A stretch of 64,000 bases of DNA, from positions 5,215,213 through 5,279,212 of the forward strand of contig CM033726.1 of the NCBI GenBank assembly GCA_019671005.1. The letters run 5' to 3'. Shown one piece after another: positions 25,589 to 36,931 of the stretch. The position numbers were made by a program, and so were the translations under genes. The stretch comes from Hibiscus mutabilis (lineage: Eukaryota > Streptophyta > Magnoliopsida > Malvales > Malvaceae). A model generated the notes under the pieces. That model had not been told where the DNA came from. It saw only the letters and a program-made list of their open reading frames with translations, and did not search any database. Numbering within the stretch: the stretch's first letter is position 1; the number at the start of each line of letters is the position of its first letter.

Positions 25589-25992
25589 TAGGGTCGTGCA
25601 TTTCGGATATCCGGTCTGATTCGATCCGAAATTTTTGGATTGACAGTTTAACGATCTGTATCCGGTCCGATTTGTTTGGATATCATATTTTCGGATTGGA
25701 TATTTAAGTATTTTTTTAATTTGGCGGTTTGAAAATTTTGGGTTTTCGAATATAACAATCAACAAATTATTGAATATAACAAGATTTGTATCCATGGAAA
25801 TTTTAATTTTTTTATATATAACAAGTAAAAATATCAAATATAACAAGATTCGTATCTATAAAAAAAATTGAATTTTCGGATTTCAGATAATTGGATATCC
25901 GATCCAAATATGAAATAACTATCCGTATCCGATCCGAATTATCCGAAAAATAAAAAACGGATCAGATTTTTTTTGCACACCCCTATGCCCTA
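25589..25992. mobile_element. hAT-like MITE with GATCCGA-rich interior
   Basis: GTTGTATA flanks the element perfectly on both sides (25581-25588 and 25993-26000), an 8-bp duplication as made by hAT transposases. Termini are TAGGGTCGTGCA on the left and, in complement, TAGGGCATAGGGGTGTGCA on the right. The interior is built of variants of TATCCGATCCGA on both flanks with an AT-rich centre. No coding capacity. Confidence 0.75.
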
Positions 25993-26110
25993 GTTGTATA
26001 TTGTTAACATGAAATTATATATATCCACAGCCTGAGATGTATACATTGGGATTGGTTTGACAAGTTTCATTAAAGTTGGATCAATTTGAAATAAATAATA
26101 ATAATAATAA

Positions 26111-26798
26111 GGGTAAACTACATCAGTAGTCACCGAACTATAGTTTCTTTCCTATTTTGGTCACCAAACTATTTTTTTGGCAAAAACATCACTAACTTTA
26201 TGTTTCCTTCCTATTTTGGTCATCGGCTGTTAAAAACTTAACGGTTTTGCTGACGTGGAATTTTATTTTATTTTTTTTAATTTTCCATGTCATTTCTTCT
26301 CTCTCCTCGCAAACAATATATGTTATTTTATAATATTTTTATTTCAAGATGATGACACGTGTAACTGCCTATTAGTGGAATAAAGGGAATGAAAAATCAT
26401 GCCCTTTATGCAGCCAGAGAGATTCGCCTAATAGGCAGTTACACGTGTCACCATCCTATTAGGTAGTTACACGTGTCACCATCTCTCTGGCTGCATAAGG
26501 GGCTTGATTTTTCATCCTCTTTATTCCACTAATAGGCAGTCACACGTGTCACCATCTTGTTAGTTTAAATAAAAATATTATAAAATAACATATATTGCTT
26601 ACGAGGAGAGAGAAGAAATGACATGAAAAATTAAAAAAATAAAATAAAATTCCACGTCAGCAAAGCCGTTAAGTTTTTAATAGCCGGTTACCAAAATAGG
26701 AAGGAAACATAACGTTAGTGATATTTTTGCCAAAAAAAAGTTTGGTGACCAAAATAAGAAAAAAATCATAGTTCGGTGACTACTGTTGTAGTTTATCC
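26111..26798. mobile_element. MULE-type MITE, 688 bp
   Basis: Termini are GGGTAAACTACATCAGTAG and, in complement, GGATAAACTACAACAGTAG. Long arms match those of 6849-7614. TAATAATAA (26102-26110 and 26799-26807) flanks it as a perfect 9-bp duplication, although the site is an AAT microsatellite, so its length is uncertain. The centre carries CACGTGTAACTGCCTATTAG in both orientations. Confidence 0.75.
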
Positions 26799-26807
26799 TA
26801 ATAATAA

Positions 26808-28769
26808 TAATAATAATAATAAATTATTTACTTTATATATTCCTGCATCCTGCATGAGCAGTTTACATGAGACCGTAGACTTGTTAAATGCTGATAATAT
26901 TGGGAAATCGGAGGGCAGTTGGTATAGGCTAGAGATTCCGAGTCCAATAAACAATATATTTCAACGTACTTCTAAAATTTAAGTTGCTTAATGCATATTG
27001 CTAAATGCTAGACATGTATCCCAAGCTACTTAATTATGGCTTATGTGTGTAGATCTATCTAGATTTGAATGATTCCTTCGCCAATTGTTTTAAAAAAATT
27101 GATAGCAATCCACTACTGAAATTTCTTTGGATTCTTTCAAGAGCCTCATAGTCAAATACAAGGGATTGTTTACATTCTATTAAAATATAATTAAAAAAAT
27201 GCAGCTAAATTTGTCATACAAATACAATTGATGGTTGTTGGATTGGGGGCACGTGTAAAGTAGGTACATTTTTAGGTTACTAATAGTTTCGAAACGATTG
27301 CAACTAAATTCTTGTCTCTCTCAAAATTTTCTAGTTATTATTTATTAGGATTATGTAAGTTTTAATTAATAAAATTAAACATTGATTCATCGTTTTAAAC
27401 ACCATTCAATTTTAAAATCAATAAAATTAGATTTTAACTTCCGTAATAATTTTTATAGTTTAATTACTTTTAAAAAAATTTGTTCAAAGTTAATATTAAC
27501 TTTAGGTCTCTCATAATTTAATCATGACTATGCCCCGATTGGATTCTTCTTTAAAAAATGATATTTCTTTTTATAATCGGACGAGAGGTGGCATTCAAAT
27601 CCTTGCTAATGTTGCTTAACTGTTAAGACAGTGAGGTTGTAAGAAAAAAAAAAACAGATTATTTGACATTTTAGAATACTTGTATTGATATATTTGTATA
27701 ATTTGTAGTCACAGAAGTATTTAGAATGTCACGGTTTTAGAGGAGAAATTAAGAGTTAACACCATTCTGATAATCAAATAGTTTCAGTGTTTAACAAGCA
27801 TATTTAGCCGGTTAGCCAAGGTCCTCATCTTTGTTCCCTCATATTTCTTTAGGTCGTAAGTTTTATCGCACTCTCCTTTCTTTGCCTAAAATCCTCTCTT
27901 CCCCCCTCTAGGTATGATTAGGATTAAATTTAAAATTTGCCAAAAAAATCGGTGTTAATCACTTCCCAAATTTATTATTTATTGTGTAAAGGAGATAATC
28001 TACTTACGAAATTGATGATCAAATGAAAACTATTATACGAACCAGGTTAGACGAACTCAAAGCCTCATTATTATAAATCCAATTTAACTAGAAAAAATAT
28101 AAATAAAATTAGAATTATCATACAAATAATGTGAACCGGGTAATTTTAAAATTTTCATGATTCGCTTATTTGATGCATTTTATGTAAAAGACGACTGAAT
28201 CTTTTGATCTTTGAATATGAATACCCTCTCAATTCTTCGGGGCTCTGCCCTAACTATACCAACCAAGCTGTTTACCACTTACACCAACCTCGTTAGTTGA
28301 CATAGCATATAATTACTTTAACATTTGCCATAGAAATTTGCCATAGAAACTGCAAGGTTTAACTCTGGAAAGTTTAAGATCTCATATTCGAATCCTACCA
28401 TGATTCAAATGCCACTATATATAAAGCTTTGTTTTCCGATTTATCCTGGAATTTAAACAAATTATTCGTTGCAATTTTTCAATTGTGATTGAGTTTGTAA
28501 TTGAGGCTAACAGAAGAAACGATGATCTAAATGAGTCTAGAGAAAGGAACAAAGGAAGAGCCTTCCAGAAAATAAAAACATAGAAATTAAAAGATGGTAG
28601 GTCGTGCGTGACAATTGAGCAACCCTGTCAAAAGATTTGATGAGTTAGCAGTATCTGTCATTTGTTATACTCTCCATGTCCTCATGGTATTATAGGTTAC
28701 CTAAACTGGCCTTGAAAAGTGTATTTATGCTTGCCGAATCAGGCAACCCGTAACTTGTAGTATACAGGT
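26808..28769. other. AT-rich intergenic stretch
   Basis: No gene was recognised. Around 28240-28300 the complement reads TTGGTGTAAGTGGTAAACAG, a likely SINE head of family 1 type without a clear body. Confidence 0.4.
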
Positions 28770-29949
28770 CTATGTGATAACAGTAGGAGCCGATCGGCCA
28801 TTGAACTCCAGCATCTTTGAAAGTTTTAGGGCAACCTCCACCTGATATTGAACAAAAAGGTTAGCCTATAAATGTAAACTCTAAAATGGGGCTGGGAACA
28901 TTAAGACGGAGGTTTAAGGATGTCTCACAAGAGGAGCAAGTGCTTCTTGGGAATCTCTTCCGGTTTTTGAAGAATCCTTTTCGAACTGCTCAATGTAGAG
29001 ACGGATGGTTGCGCCTTCTGAGCCAGTTCCAGAGAGACGGAACACCTACAAACAGGGATTGAAATCAAGCAAACAAATTTCAATTACAGATCCTTCAGAT
29101 GAACTCTAGAAATTATTTTCGAAACAAGATTTGCTTGGATAACTTTTTATTGGTAAAAGAGTCAGGAAAGTGACTTACCAATCGTGACCCATCTTCAAAC
29201 AAAAACCGAATGCCCTGGTGCTTTGAAATAGAACCATCAACAGGATCCTTGTATTCAAATTCATCAGCATTCACTACATTTGACACATCCGAACGAGCCC
29301 CCTTAACTATACTGCATGATAGAAAGCATAAGATTAACAAAAGAAAGTAAAAACCTGTGGAAAATAATGACTGCAACGATCACAAAATTTTACCAAATGC
29401 AGTGTACGACTTCTGCGTAAAACCATTACTAATGTCATTCCAAGAATCATAATGTAAACTAACTTAGCCTATGAGAAGCACTGATTAAATTGAAAGATTA
29501 TAAACTTTTAAAACTATAAGCTCACTAAATTTGGAAAAAAAGTAGTTATTTAAAGTTAATATAAATCAAATCAAACACTAAAACGAACGCTTAGAGGGTT
29601 AAAAAACCCATCAAGCAAGCAGGAATAACTATAGCACCAACAGCAACACCCCATAAACATGGATAACGGAAGATTCAATAAGTATCACTTAGCCACTTGT
29701 TAGAAGATAACGCCATTTACAGCAATTAATATCGCTTAAATTTGTTTGATATATTCAAGCTATAAAAAGAAATACAATGCAAAAAGAGCACGGCCTTTCC
29801 TCATAAGAAACTGCAAAATAGGGCAAAAACTTAGGGGGTGGTTGACTAGTTCTAAAATAGAATATGTATTACGTATTAATTTCACTAAGAGATGACTGCA
29901 ATTTGACCAGATATGCCATTAAATCTTTTGCTGCACCAGCATCCACATT
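28770..29949 (-). CDS. Phosphoglucomutase, last four coding exons only
   Basis: Phosphoglucomutase interconverts glucose 1-phosphate and glucose 6-phosphate. Four minus-strand exons are present: 29949-29873, 29311-29179, 29045-28929 and 28841-28770. They join in frame through GT-AG introns and end at TAG 28772-28770. The joined 132 residues start at the family's N-V-D-A segment and include D-E-F-E-Y-K-D-P-V-D-G-S-I-S-K-H-Q-G, the phosphate-binding loop R-L-S-G-T-G-S-E-G-A-T-I-R, and the usual end R-S-A-P-T-V-I-T. A complete enzyme is about 580 residues, so roughly three quarters is missing. The next upstream exon is not seen before the N gap at 30025, nor beyond it. Features such as D-V-S-N-V-V-N-A-D-E-F fit the cytosolic rather than the plastid isoform. 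Either the gap hides the 5' part, or this is a true 3' fragment. Confidence 0.9.
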
Positions 29950-30024
29950 CTTCATGAAAGAAACTGAATTAGTTAGATACCTCTCAACACCTTTATGGAC
30001 AAAAATAGGAACAGAATAGAGAAA

Positions 30025-30124
30025 NNNNNNNNNNNNNNNNNNNNNNNNNNNNNNNNNNNNNNNNNNNNNNNNNNNNNNNNNNNNNNNNNNNNNNNNNNNN
30101 NNNNNNNNNNNNNNNNNNNNNNNN
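30025..30124. other. Assembly gap of 100 N
   Basis: Exactly 100 unknown bases, a common placeholder for a gap of unknown size. It lies immediately upstream of the truncated phosphoglucomutase. Confidence 0.98.
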
Positions 30125-30627
30125 AACTCCTTTGTTTTCACTTTTCCTCACCAATTTTTTTTTATTTTAATTCATTATTTTTCTCTTAGTTTAACTCGAT
30201 CACTTTTTTATAATTATCAATATAGGATATATTAGTTAATTAATTCAAATTGAGTACTGCATAAATATATTATAGGAACAACAATCCCAATTAAATTTAT
30301 TTTATTCAAACGTTATAATTCAAACTCGTAATCTTACTTAAAAAAATTAACACTTTATCTCGCTAAAACCAAATGATAGTGGTACTAACTCAACCATTGT
30401 TTATTCTTATTCTTACCCTTTTTTATAAGAAAATAAATCCATTCCAATATAATCAGTATATAGTTAATGATACTTTTTAAATTAGTAAATATAATAATCC
30501 GCTCATTCTATCAAAAAAAATTAATCCGCTCATTGGATAATATATAAATGATAAAATTCAATAAATACAAGAACTAGATTTTTAACATTACATGATATTT
30601 TGAACTTAACGAATAGCTCCGATTGAA

Positions 30628-30870
30628 AATAGAATGGTTTTCATTTTAAGAGAATTGAGTTCGAGCACATGTGTAAAGTATGTGTATGCGTTGTTAAATG
30701 GTCAAGAAGCAATATGAACAAATACTACCATGTAATCACACCAATAGAAAAGTGAATGATTTCAATCTTAAGAGACTCGAGTTCGAACACTTGTGTGCAC
30801 GCTATTAAGAAATTAAAAAATAATATAAATAAATATGACCATATAATTACACCAATTAATTAAAAAGTTA
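30628..30870 (-). mobile_element. SINE-like family 2, two tandem inverted copies
   Basis: Two units of about 115-130 bp follow each other. On the minus strand each starts TTGGTGTGATTACATGGTAG or a close variant. Each carries AACGCATACACA or AGCGTGCACACAAG and then a B-box-like GTTCGAACTCGAGTCTC before TTAAGA. They match the plus-strand pair at 17173-17470. Confidence 0.55.
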
Positions 30871-31310
30871 CTAAATCTTATGATTTCCATTTTTCAATTT
30901 TAAGTCTTGTTATTATTATTCCTTCACATAGTCTTTTCAAGATTCATGCATTTGACAAATATGTAATAATTATATATAAAAAAACATATGATTGGTGCAA
31001 ATGTTGGAATTTATATATCAACTCAATTGGACGATAATGTCCCGCCCATAATAAAATGTCGAAGATTTTGGATGGATATTAACTCCCCATTTATTATCTT
31101 ATTTATATAAATTATAAAAATATATGAGTATTTATCTTAATATTCTTTTAATATAGGATTTTTAGACTTTTTGGTTAGGACCCTTAAAAATCACATTGTG
31201 GTTCAATCCAACCCTCAGATAAAAATGGATATTATCGTCTAAATATAATCAAACAACCAGCTAAATTGAATTTAGGATTCATATATACTTATATAAATAT
31301 ATAAATTATA

Positions 31311-31756
31311 GGGTAAAGTACACAAATGGTCACTAAACTCTCTAAAAATATAAAATGGTCACGAAATTTCAAAAATTACATAATGATCATTAAACTTTAG
31401 TTCTTATTACAAAACGGTCATTGGACCGTTAGCTATCATTAACTGGGAGATCGAGAGTTACGAAAATTTGTATAATAACATATTTGTCCTCAATATTTAC
31501 ACATTCAGTCAATTTAGACATCAATAATGAGGGTTAAATTAGGAATCAATTGATTAAATGTGTCAATATGGAGGATTAAATATTATATTATTCAAATTTA
31601 TGTAACTATCACGTCGTCCAATTAACGACAGTTAATAACCCAGTGACCATTTTGTAACAAAAGTTAAATTTTAATACCCATTATGTAATATTTGAAAGTT
31701 TGATGACCAATTTGTATTTTTAAAGATAATTTAGTGACTATTTACATACTTTACCC
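31311..31756. mobile_element. MULE-type MITE with perfect 9-bp duplication
   Basis: Termini are GGGTAAAGTACACAAATGG and, in complement, GGGTAAAGTATGTAAATAG; the arms extend for over 100 bp (GTCACTAAA, AAAATGGTCAC, TTAAATTTTAATAC). TAAATTATA flanks it on both sides (31302-31310 and 31757-31765). It belongs to the same structural class as 6849-7614 and 26111-26798 but is a different subfamily. Confidence 0.82.
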
Positions 31757-31789
31757 TAAATTATATTTATATTAATCATTTGGACGGAG

Positions 31790-32150
31790 CACTGTTACGA
31801 CCTAAAGGGGTCCAGGCTCATGTTAAAAAGTTTATCTAATTGATAAATTTGGTCTAATAATATTTTGGTCAATGTAAAAATAAATATTTAAATTAAGAAA
31901 TATAAGGGTTATTAAATATTTAATCATGGGTTGAACTAAAGGAAAAAATGGGCTTGTGTTCTCAAATACTTTGATCTAATAACAATTTAAGTCCTTATAA
32001 GTTTAGATATTAGATAAATTAGACCGTATATCCTAAATTTTAAATTTAAATACTTAATAAATCATTACATTTTTTTCTTAAAATCCAATATTTCGACCTC
32101 TCTTAATGTTCAATCCTAATTACGTCTTTGATTAATCATGAGATGTGATA
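31790..32150 (+). repeat. Dispersed repeat pair, copy 1
   Basis: This aligns colinearly with 56705-57070: TTATTAAATATTTAATC, GGTTGAACTAAA, GGTCTAATA, CAATTTAAGTC, TTAATAA.TCATT, CCTAT/CCTCT..CAATATTCAATC. Class unknown. A C-run lies near 32349-32359. Confidence 0.5.
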
Positions 32151-32864
32151 TAATAGTTTTTCATTTCATCACTTAATCCTGAGATTGGAATTTGATTCTA
32201 TTTATAAGAATAAATTGAAACCCTAAATTCCAAAAAAAATACATCAATATTTAAAATAATTTTTTCAGGGGATCGAACCTCTCACTTTTATGTTTTGCCA
32301 CACTTTTGCTTTAGTCAACTTCACATAAACAGTGCTTGATGCCTCTTATTTTTTTGCCCCCCCCCCAGGCTTTGAATTAAGTAAATTAACCACTAAAGAT
32401 GATTTTGTTCCCTCTCCCCTGCTTTAAATTGTATCATCTAACATATTTCGCCTATAGGATTCCAGCTCTAAGCAAGCCTTACAATAAAGTAAACTCAAAC
32501 ATAAAAAATTCACCTTTTTTTTTTCTAAATTAGATCATTAGTTATATTTGTTAATTTGGTTATTGTATTTCATACTTCATTTACATGTTAAATGTAAACT
32601 AAAACTGTTTAATTATTTCTTTTATATAAAAAAATTCAACTATTAATATTGTATACATGTATGACTAAGTTCATGAATCATTTTGTTAAAAATATTGTAA
32701 CAGCGGATTAGGGGTAGAATTTCTCAAATTGAAAAGGCTCTTTCAGAAATTTTTTGAGTTAGAGTTTTGGATAAAAGAATTGTAAAGACTCTTTTGTCCT
32801 TGACAATTACAAAAAATTTCTCTAAATAACACAAATTTGAATAACTAATAAAATTGAAAAAATA

Positions 32865-33030
32865 ATTTCATAAATAAGAAATTAATATATACATCTAAAT
32901 TTAATAATTATTAAAATTATATTTAAAAAATAATTTCTTAAATAAGAAATTAATATATACATCTAAATTTAATAACTATTTAAATCATATTAAAAAGATA
33001 ATTTTATAAATAAGAAATCAATATAAACAT
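32865..33030. repeat. Tandem repeat, about 67-bp unit, 2.5 copies
   Basis: The unit contains ATAATTTC.TAAATAAGAAAT followed by TAATATATACATCTAAATTT. The third unit is truncated. It lies within the larger dispersed repeat that continues to 33975. Confidence 0.7.
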
Positions 33031-33198
33031 CCTTCATATATGCTTAATAATGATATTAAAAAATTAAATTTCATAATCTAATTAATATTAATAGATACAA
33101 AATATTAATAACTAATAAATTATTCAAACAAGTATTGAATATAATTATATCTTTATATATATATATTATTTTGCTTGTTCAAATAATCAAACAACTAT

Positions 33199-33835
33199 TG
33201 CTAAACCTAAAACTTTTCTCTCTAAAAGTGCTACGCCGCTCGCCACAAGGGTTTTCACTTTTTTTTCTTTGATTAGCCGACGGTGGTACTAACCTTTGTA
33301 TTGGTTGCTGACCATCGGCGTTCGTTATTTCAATTGCTTTTTCATAAATTTTTTTGAGTTTTTTTTAATAAGAATCTTTGCTCTTGTGGCACGCGTTTTC
33401 TCTGCCTTTATGGCAAGCTTTTCATTGGCTTTTGTGGTTCGCCTCATCTGTCGTTTGGTGCTCGTATAGAGACCCTCACGGCGCTAGTTTCTAATTTAAT
33501 TTTGTCGGTGGTCATAGAAAAAATTGATCCCCACTCGTTTGATGGTTTGTTAGCCGATGTAATTAGAACTGTATAACGGAGCAATCTGCCTGATAGTCTG
33601 GTTCGCTCGCCACTCCTTTTTATTCCGTAAAGCATCTCGTCTAGCTAGAGACAAAGAGATTCACAAAGGTTTCTCGGTTTTGATGGTATGCTAATCTCTA
33701 TGAAAGTGTTTGCTTTTCTTTGCACATTTATATGAGATTTTTAGTGGACTAATCCTCTTTTTTCTCTCTTTTTGATGCATTACATTTGTAATATCTTTCA
33801 TGGTGTTTAATAAAATGTAGATGTCATTGTTAAAA
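33199..33835 (+). mobile_element. Short LINE-type insertion with 18-bp duplication
   Basis: AAATAATCAAACAACTAT occurs at both edges (33181-33198 and 33835-33852). The insert, about 637 bp, ends GTTTAATAAAATGTAGATGTCATTGTT plus an A run, typical of a target-primed retrotransposon in plus orientation. Its first part is C/T-rich and resembles a LINE leader. No full protein is encoded, so it is a truncated or internally deleted copy. The uninterrupted paralogue at 16728-17010 gives the empty site. Short ORFs within are not genes. Confidence 0.75.
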
Positions 33836-33975
33836 AATAATCAAACAACTATCAACTATCAGTTAATTTATCAAACACTTTTATACAATCGGCTAATGCA
33901 ATCCGCTAGTCAAATCAGTTAATGCTATCAACTATCAGCTAATGTAGTATGCTATCCGTTAATTGTTAAATATGG

Positions 33976-35627
33976 TCATTAATTTCATAAAAAATATTAA
34001 AAATGTATAAAAGCAATTAATTAATTAAAACCGATAATCTCCTAAATTATTTACTAATTCACTGTGAATTGAAAAGTAGATATTTTTTTAAAAGTGTGAA
34101 CCAAATTTGAAGACCAGTGCCCAAAAAGTTGAATACAAATTACATAAGATTTATCTTCTTTTTCTTTATTTCCTTTATAAAAATTTCCTGGTAGAGCTCT
34201 TTAGTGTTACTTTTGACCAAAAGAGCAGCCAGGTGATCCCACAGAGGGGAGCTGGAAATTTCTAATAAAAAAACCCATCTCTCTTTACATTGTTGAAAAC
34301 ATTTAAACCTAAACAAATCAAAAGAAATAAAAACTTATTTTTCACATAAAAAGTCCCAATTATTCCAACGGTCCAAATTCAATTAATTAAGCTCTCTCTC
34401 GAATGGTCTTAAAGTTGGGTAGCCACACTTGACATTGTTGAAATTATTTATTCCAACAAGCAAAGGGAATTGAATTGTGAAATGGTCTTAAATATTGAGA
34501 GAGAGGGACCCTTTAGGGCACCATCCCACATGGTTAGAAAGACATCATCCAAGAACAAATAAATATGGCATATTTTGCTTAATCTTGTACCATAATAAAT
34601 AATTCATTTAAAGGGACCCCATTCACAATCATAGCCAATCCAATTAATTTACTTTTAAGCATTGTTTTATTAAATTGGGGACATATTATACCAACATTAC
34701 AATCCATCTTATACCAATATATGCTAATTCCCCACAAGGACTTGTTTGGACATTTCTTATGCTAGGCTGCAAGCTTAGTTAATTAGGTTCTAAATATCTT
34801 TTTTTTTGGGGGGGGGGGTCTTTTCCTTTTTACTTTTTCCTATTTTTAAAATTTTATAATTCAAAATATCAAAGATTTTAATGAATTTGACAAAATAAAT
34901 TAGGGTATTACAATTTAAACATAAATAATGTTTAGAAAAAAGGATTAGTTTTTGATGTATTGATGGTGTATAAAACTCAAGTGATATTAAACATCTGATA
35001 TCGAATTTAAACATCTTATACTAAAATTAAGTTCATTTAAATTTATTTTACTAATATATCAACATCTTATTCACTGATGATGTATAAAATTAGATATCGA
35101 AATTATATAAATATTTTATCCAAAAGAAAAGAAACTCAAGTGATATTAAATGTTATTAGGCCTAGATCGGAGAAGTTTTTTTATTAAGTAAAGATATATT
35201 TAATTTCTCAATGTAAAAGTTGAGATTCGAAATTATACAAAATAAAACAACTTAAATATTATTGATCACTCGACTTATTAGTGAATCCTGAAAAGATTAA
35301 TTAGATTTGTTCCTCCGAAAATCACTTTTCCTTAATAATGTGTGCCATATCGAAAGGCATATGTGGGACTGAGAATATAAGAAAGAGGGATTAGTAATGC
35401 AAAACATAGGATGCTATGATTAATAGCATTTACAAAAGCAATTAATTAACGAAAACCAGCTGTTTTATGAGCCATAGGCCACCAATGACTATGAAAAGTA
35501 CAGGGCGGAGGGATCAGTGTGGCAGGTCCCCCTGAATGGTAAAATTCCCTTTCTAATCCCTTTAGATTTCGGATTTTATTATTTAATATTCTGGTGTAGA
35601 TTTCAGATTTTAAAATTAAAGTATGGG
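33976..35627. other. Intergenic stretch
   Basis: AT-rich with a T and G homopolymer run at about 34800-34818. No gene or repeat family was recognised. Confidence 0.5.
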
Positions 35628-35948
35628 AAAATATCACATGCATTGGTAGTGGAAACAAAAATTTTTTATAAGCTCCTTAAATTTTAGGGTTTAGGTTCAT
35701 GGTTTTAAGTGTAGGGGTTAGAATTTAAGGTTTAGGTTTAGAGGGTATGATTTATGTTTTAAGGTAATGTGGTTAGGGATTTAGGTTTCAACCAATAAAT
35801 TCTAAATTTTTAACCCTAAACTATAAATTCTAACCACACTCCCTAAATCTAAAATTCATCTATTTAAAACCCTAAACAAAGTCTCTAAACCCTAAAATCA
35901 AGGCTCTTGTAAAAAACTGTTTTCACCGCATGTGCATGAAATAATTAT
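35628..35948. mobile_element. Second type of MITE with telomere-like core
   Basis: Imperfect inverted ends enclose a core: ATCACATGCATTGGTAGTG with TTTTTTATAAGCTCC on the left, and the complement of GGCTCTTGTAAAAAACTG with CACCGCATGTGCATGA on the right. The core has TTTAGGG-type units on its left and CCCTAAA-type units on its right, so it could fold into one long hairpin. Confidence 0.5.
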
Positions 35949-35977
35949 CCTTAAAACATGGAATAGTAAAAGAGAAA

Positions 35978-36217
35978 AACTTCAATACACAGTTTGTGTA
36001 AACTTTAGTTTACAAAGACTTTTTAGTTTTAGGGGTTAGGGTTTAGAGTTTAGGGGTTTGGGTGGTAGGGTTTAGAATTTAAGGTTAGTGTTTAGAATTT
36101 AAGGTTTAGGGTTTGAGGTTTAGTTTTTTAGGGTTTATGTTTAATTTTGATTTATAGAGTAAATACACAGGCTTGTGTAAAATTAATTTTACACAGCTTG
36201 TATATCAAAGTTTTACC
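35978..36217. mobile_element. MITE with telomere-like core, copy 3
   Basis: The right end in complement reads TTTGATATACAAGCTGTG followed by TAAAATTAATTTTACACAAG. The left end carries TTCAATACACAGTTTGTGTA. The core is TTTAGGG-type units (TTAGGGTTTAGAG, TAGGGGTTTGGG). It is the same family as 11059-11257 and 18736-18980, in the opposite orientation. Confidence 0.6.
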
Positions 36218-36931
36218 TATAGTAAAATTGTCGTTTGGCCTTAAAAAATCGACTGAGTTCAATTTAATTATATTAAAATATTATATAATTTTAAACTAAA
36301 ACGGAGATAAAATTATATTTCAACATTTTAAAAATTTATAATTTAATAATTGAACCCTAAAACAAAACAAGTGAATGGATGGGCCATAAAAGATTGTTAT
36401 AATAAACTCCCATCTTAGCTCTTTATATATTTTTTTAAATTTTTAGATTTAAACATATTTTATAAATTAAAAAAGGACAGAAAGTGAGGGTAATGATGTG
36501 ATTTGAGAGCGTTTGGAAGGGGTGGGGGCTCTCCTCTCGTCTCCTCTCCTCACATTCTTTTGCTTTTATGCTTTTACTTTCCTTTAGAAAAATCTCTGAG
36601 TCTTTTACATTTTATCTCTCATGCAAAATATATATATACGTGTATTGAAATTGTTCAAAAAAGAATTGTTCAACTGTAGTCTGTATGGAATACCGTATGA
36701 TTATGTATTGCTGTCTGATTCACTATGTTTGTATGGATTCTGAATTAATAATGCACAGTAAGACCACATTGTGCTCTTTAGCTCATTTTTTGCTTTACTG
36801 TTTATTTTATACATTGACTGTTAGGATCGAATCTGGCATTGTCTCGCAGATCTTATCATATTACTACTTTTATAAACATTTGGTACTGTTATTTACAGCT
36901 TTTATTTACCGTTTTCAGAACTGTGACTTTG
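36218..36931. other. Intergenic flank of the Mutator-like element
   Basis: No gene was recognised. The last nine bases, GTGACTTTG at 36923-36931, are the left target-site duplication. Confidence 0.5.

Noticed and set aside
29995..30189. ORFs across the N gap
   Set aside because: Most codons are unknown bases; the minus-strand one includes the true PGM exon 29949-29873 but extends it falsely into intron.
35660..36150. Interstitial telomere array
   Set aside because: Units are degenerate and the tracts lie within inverted ends, so MITE cores explain them better.
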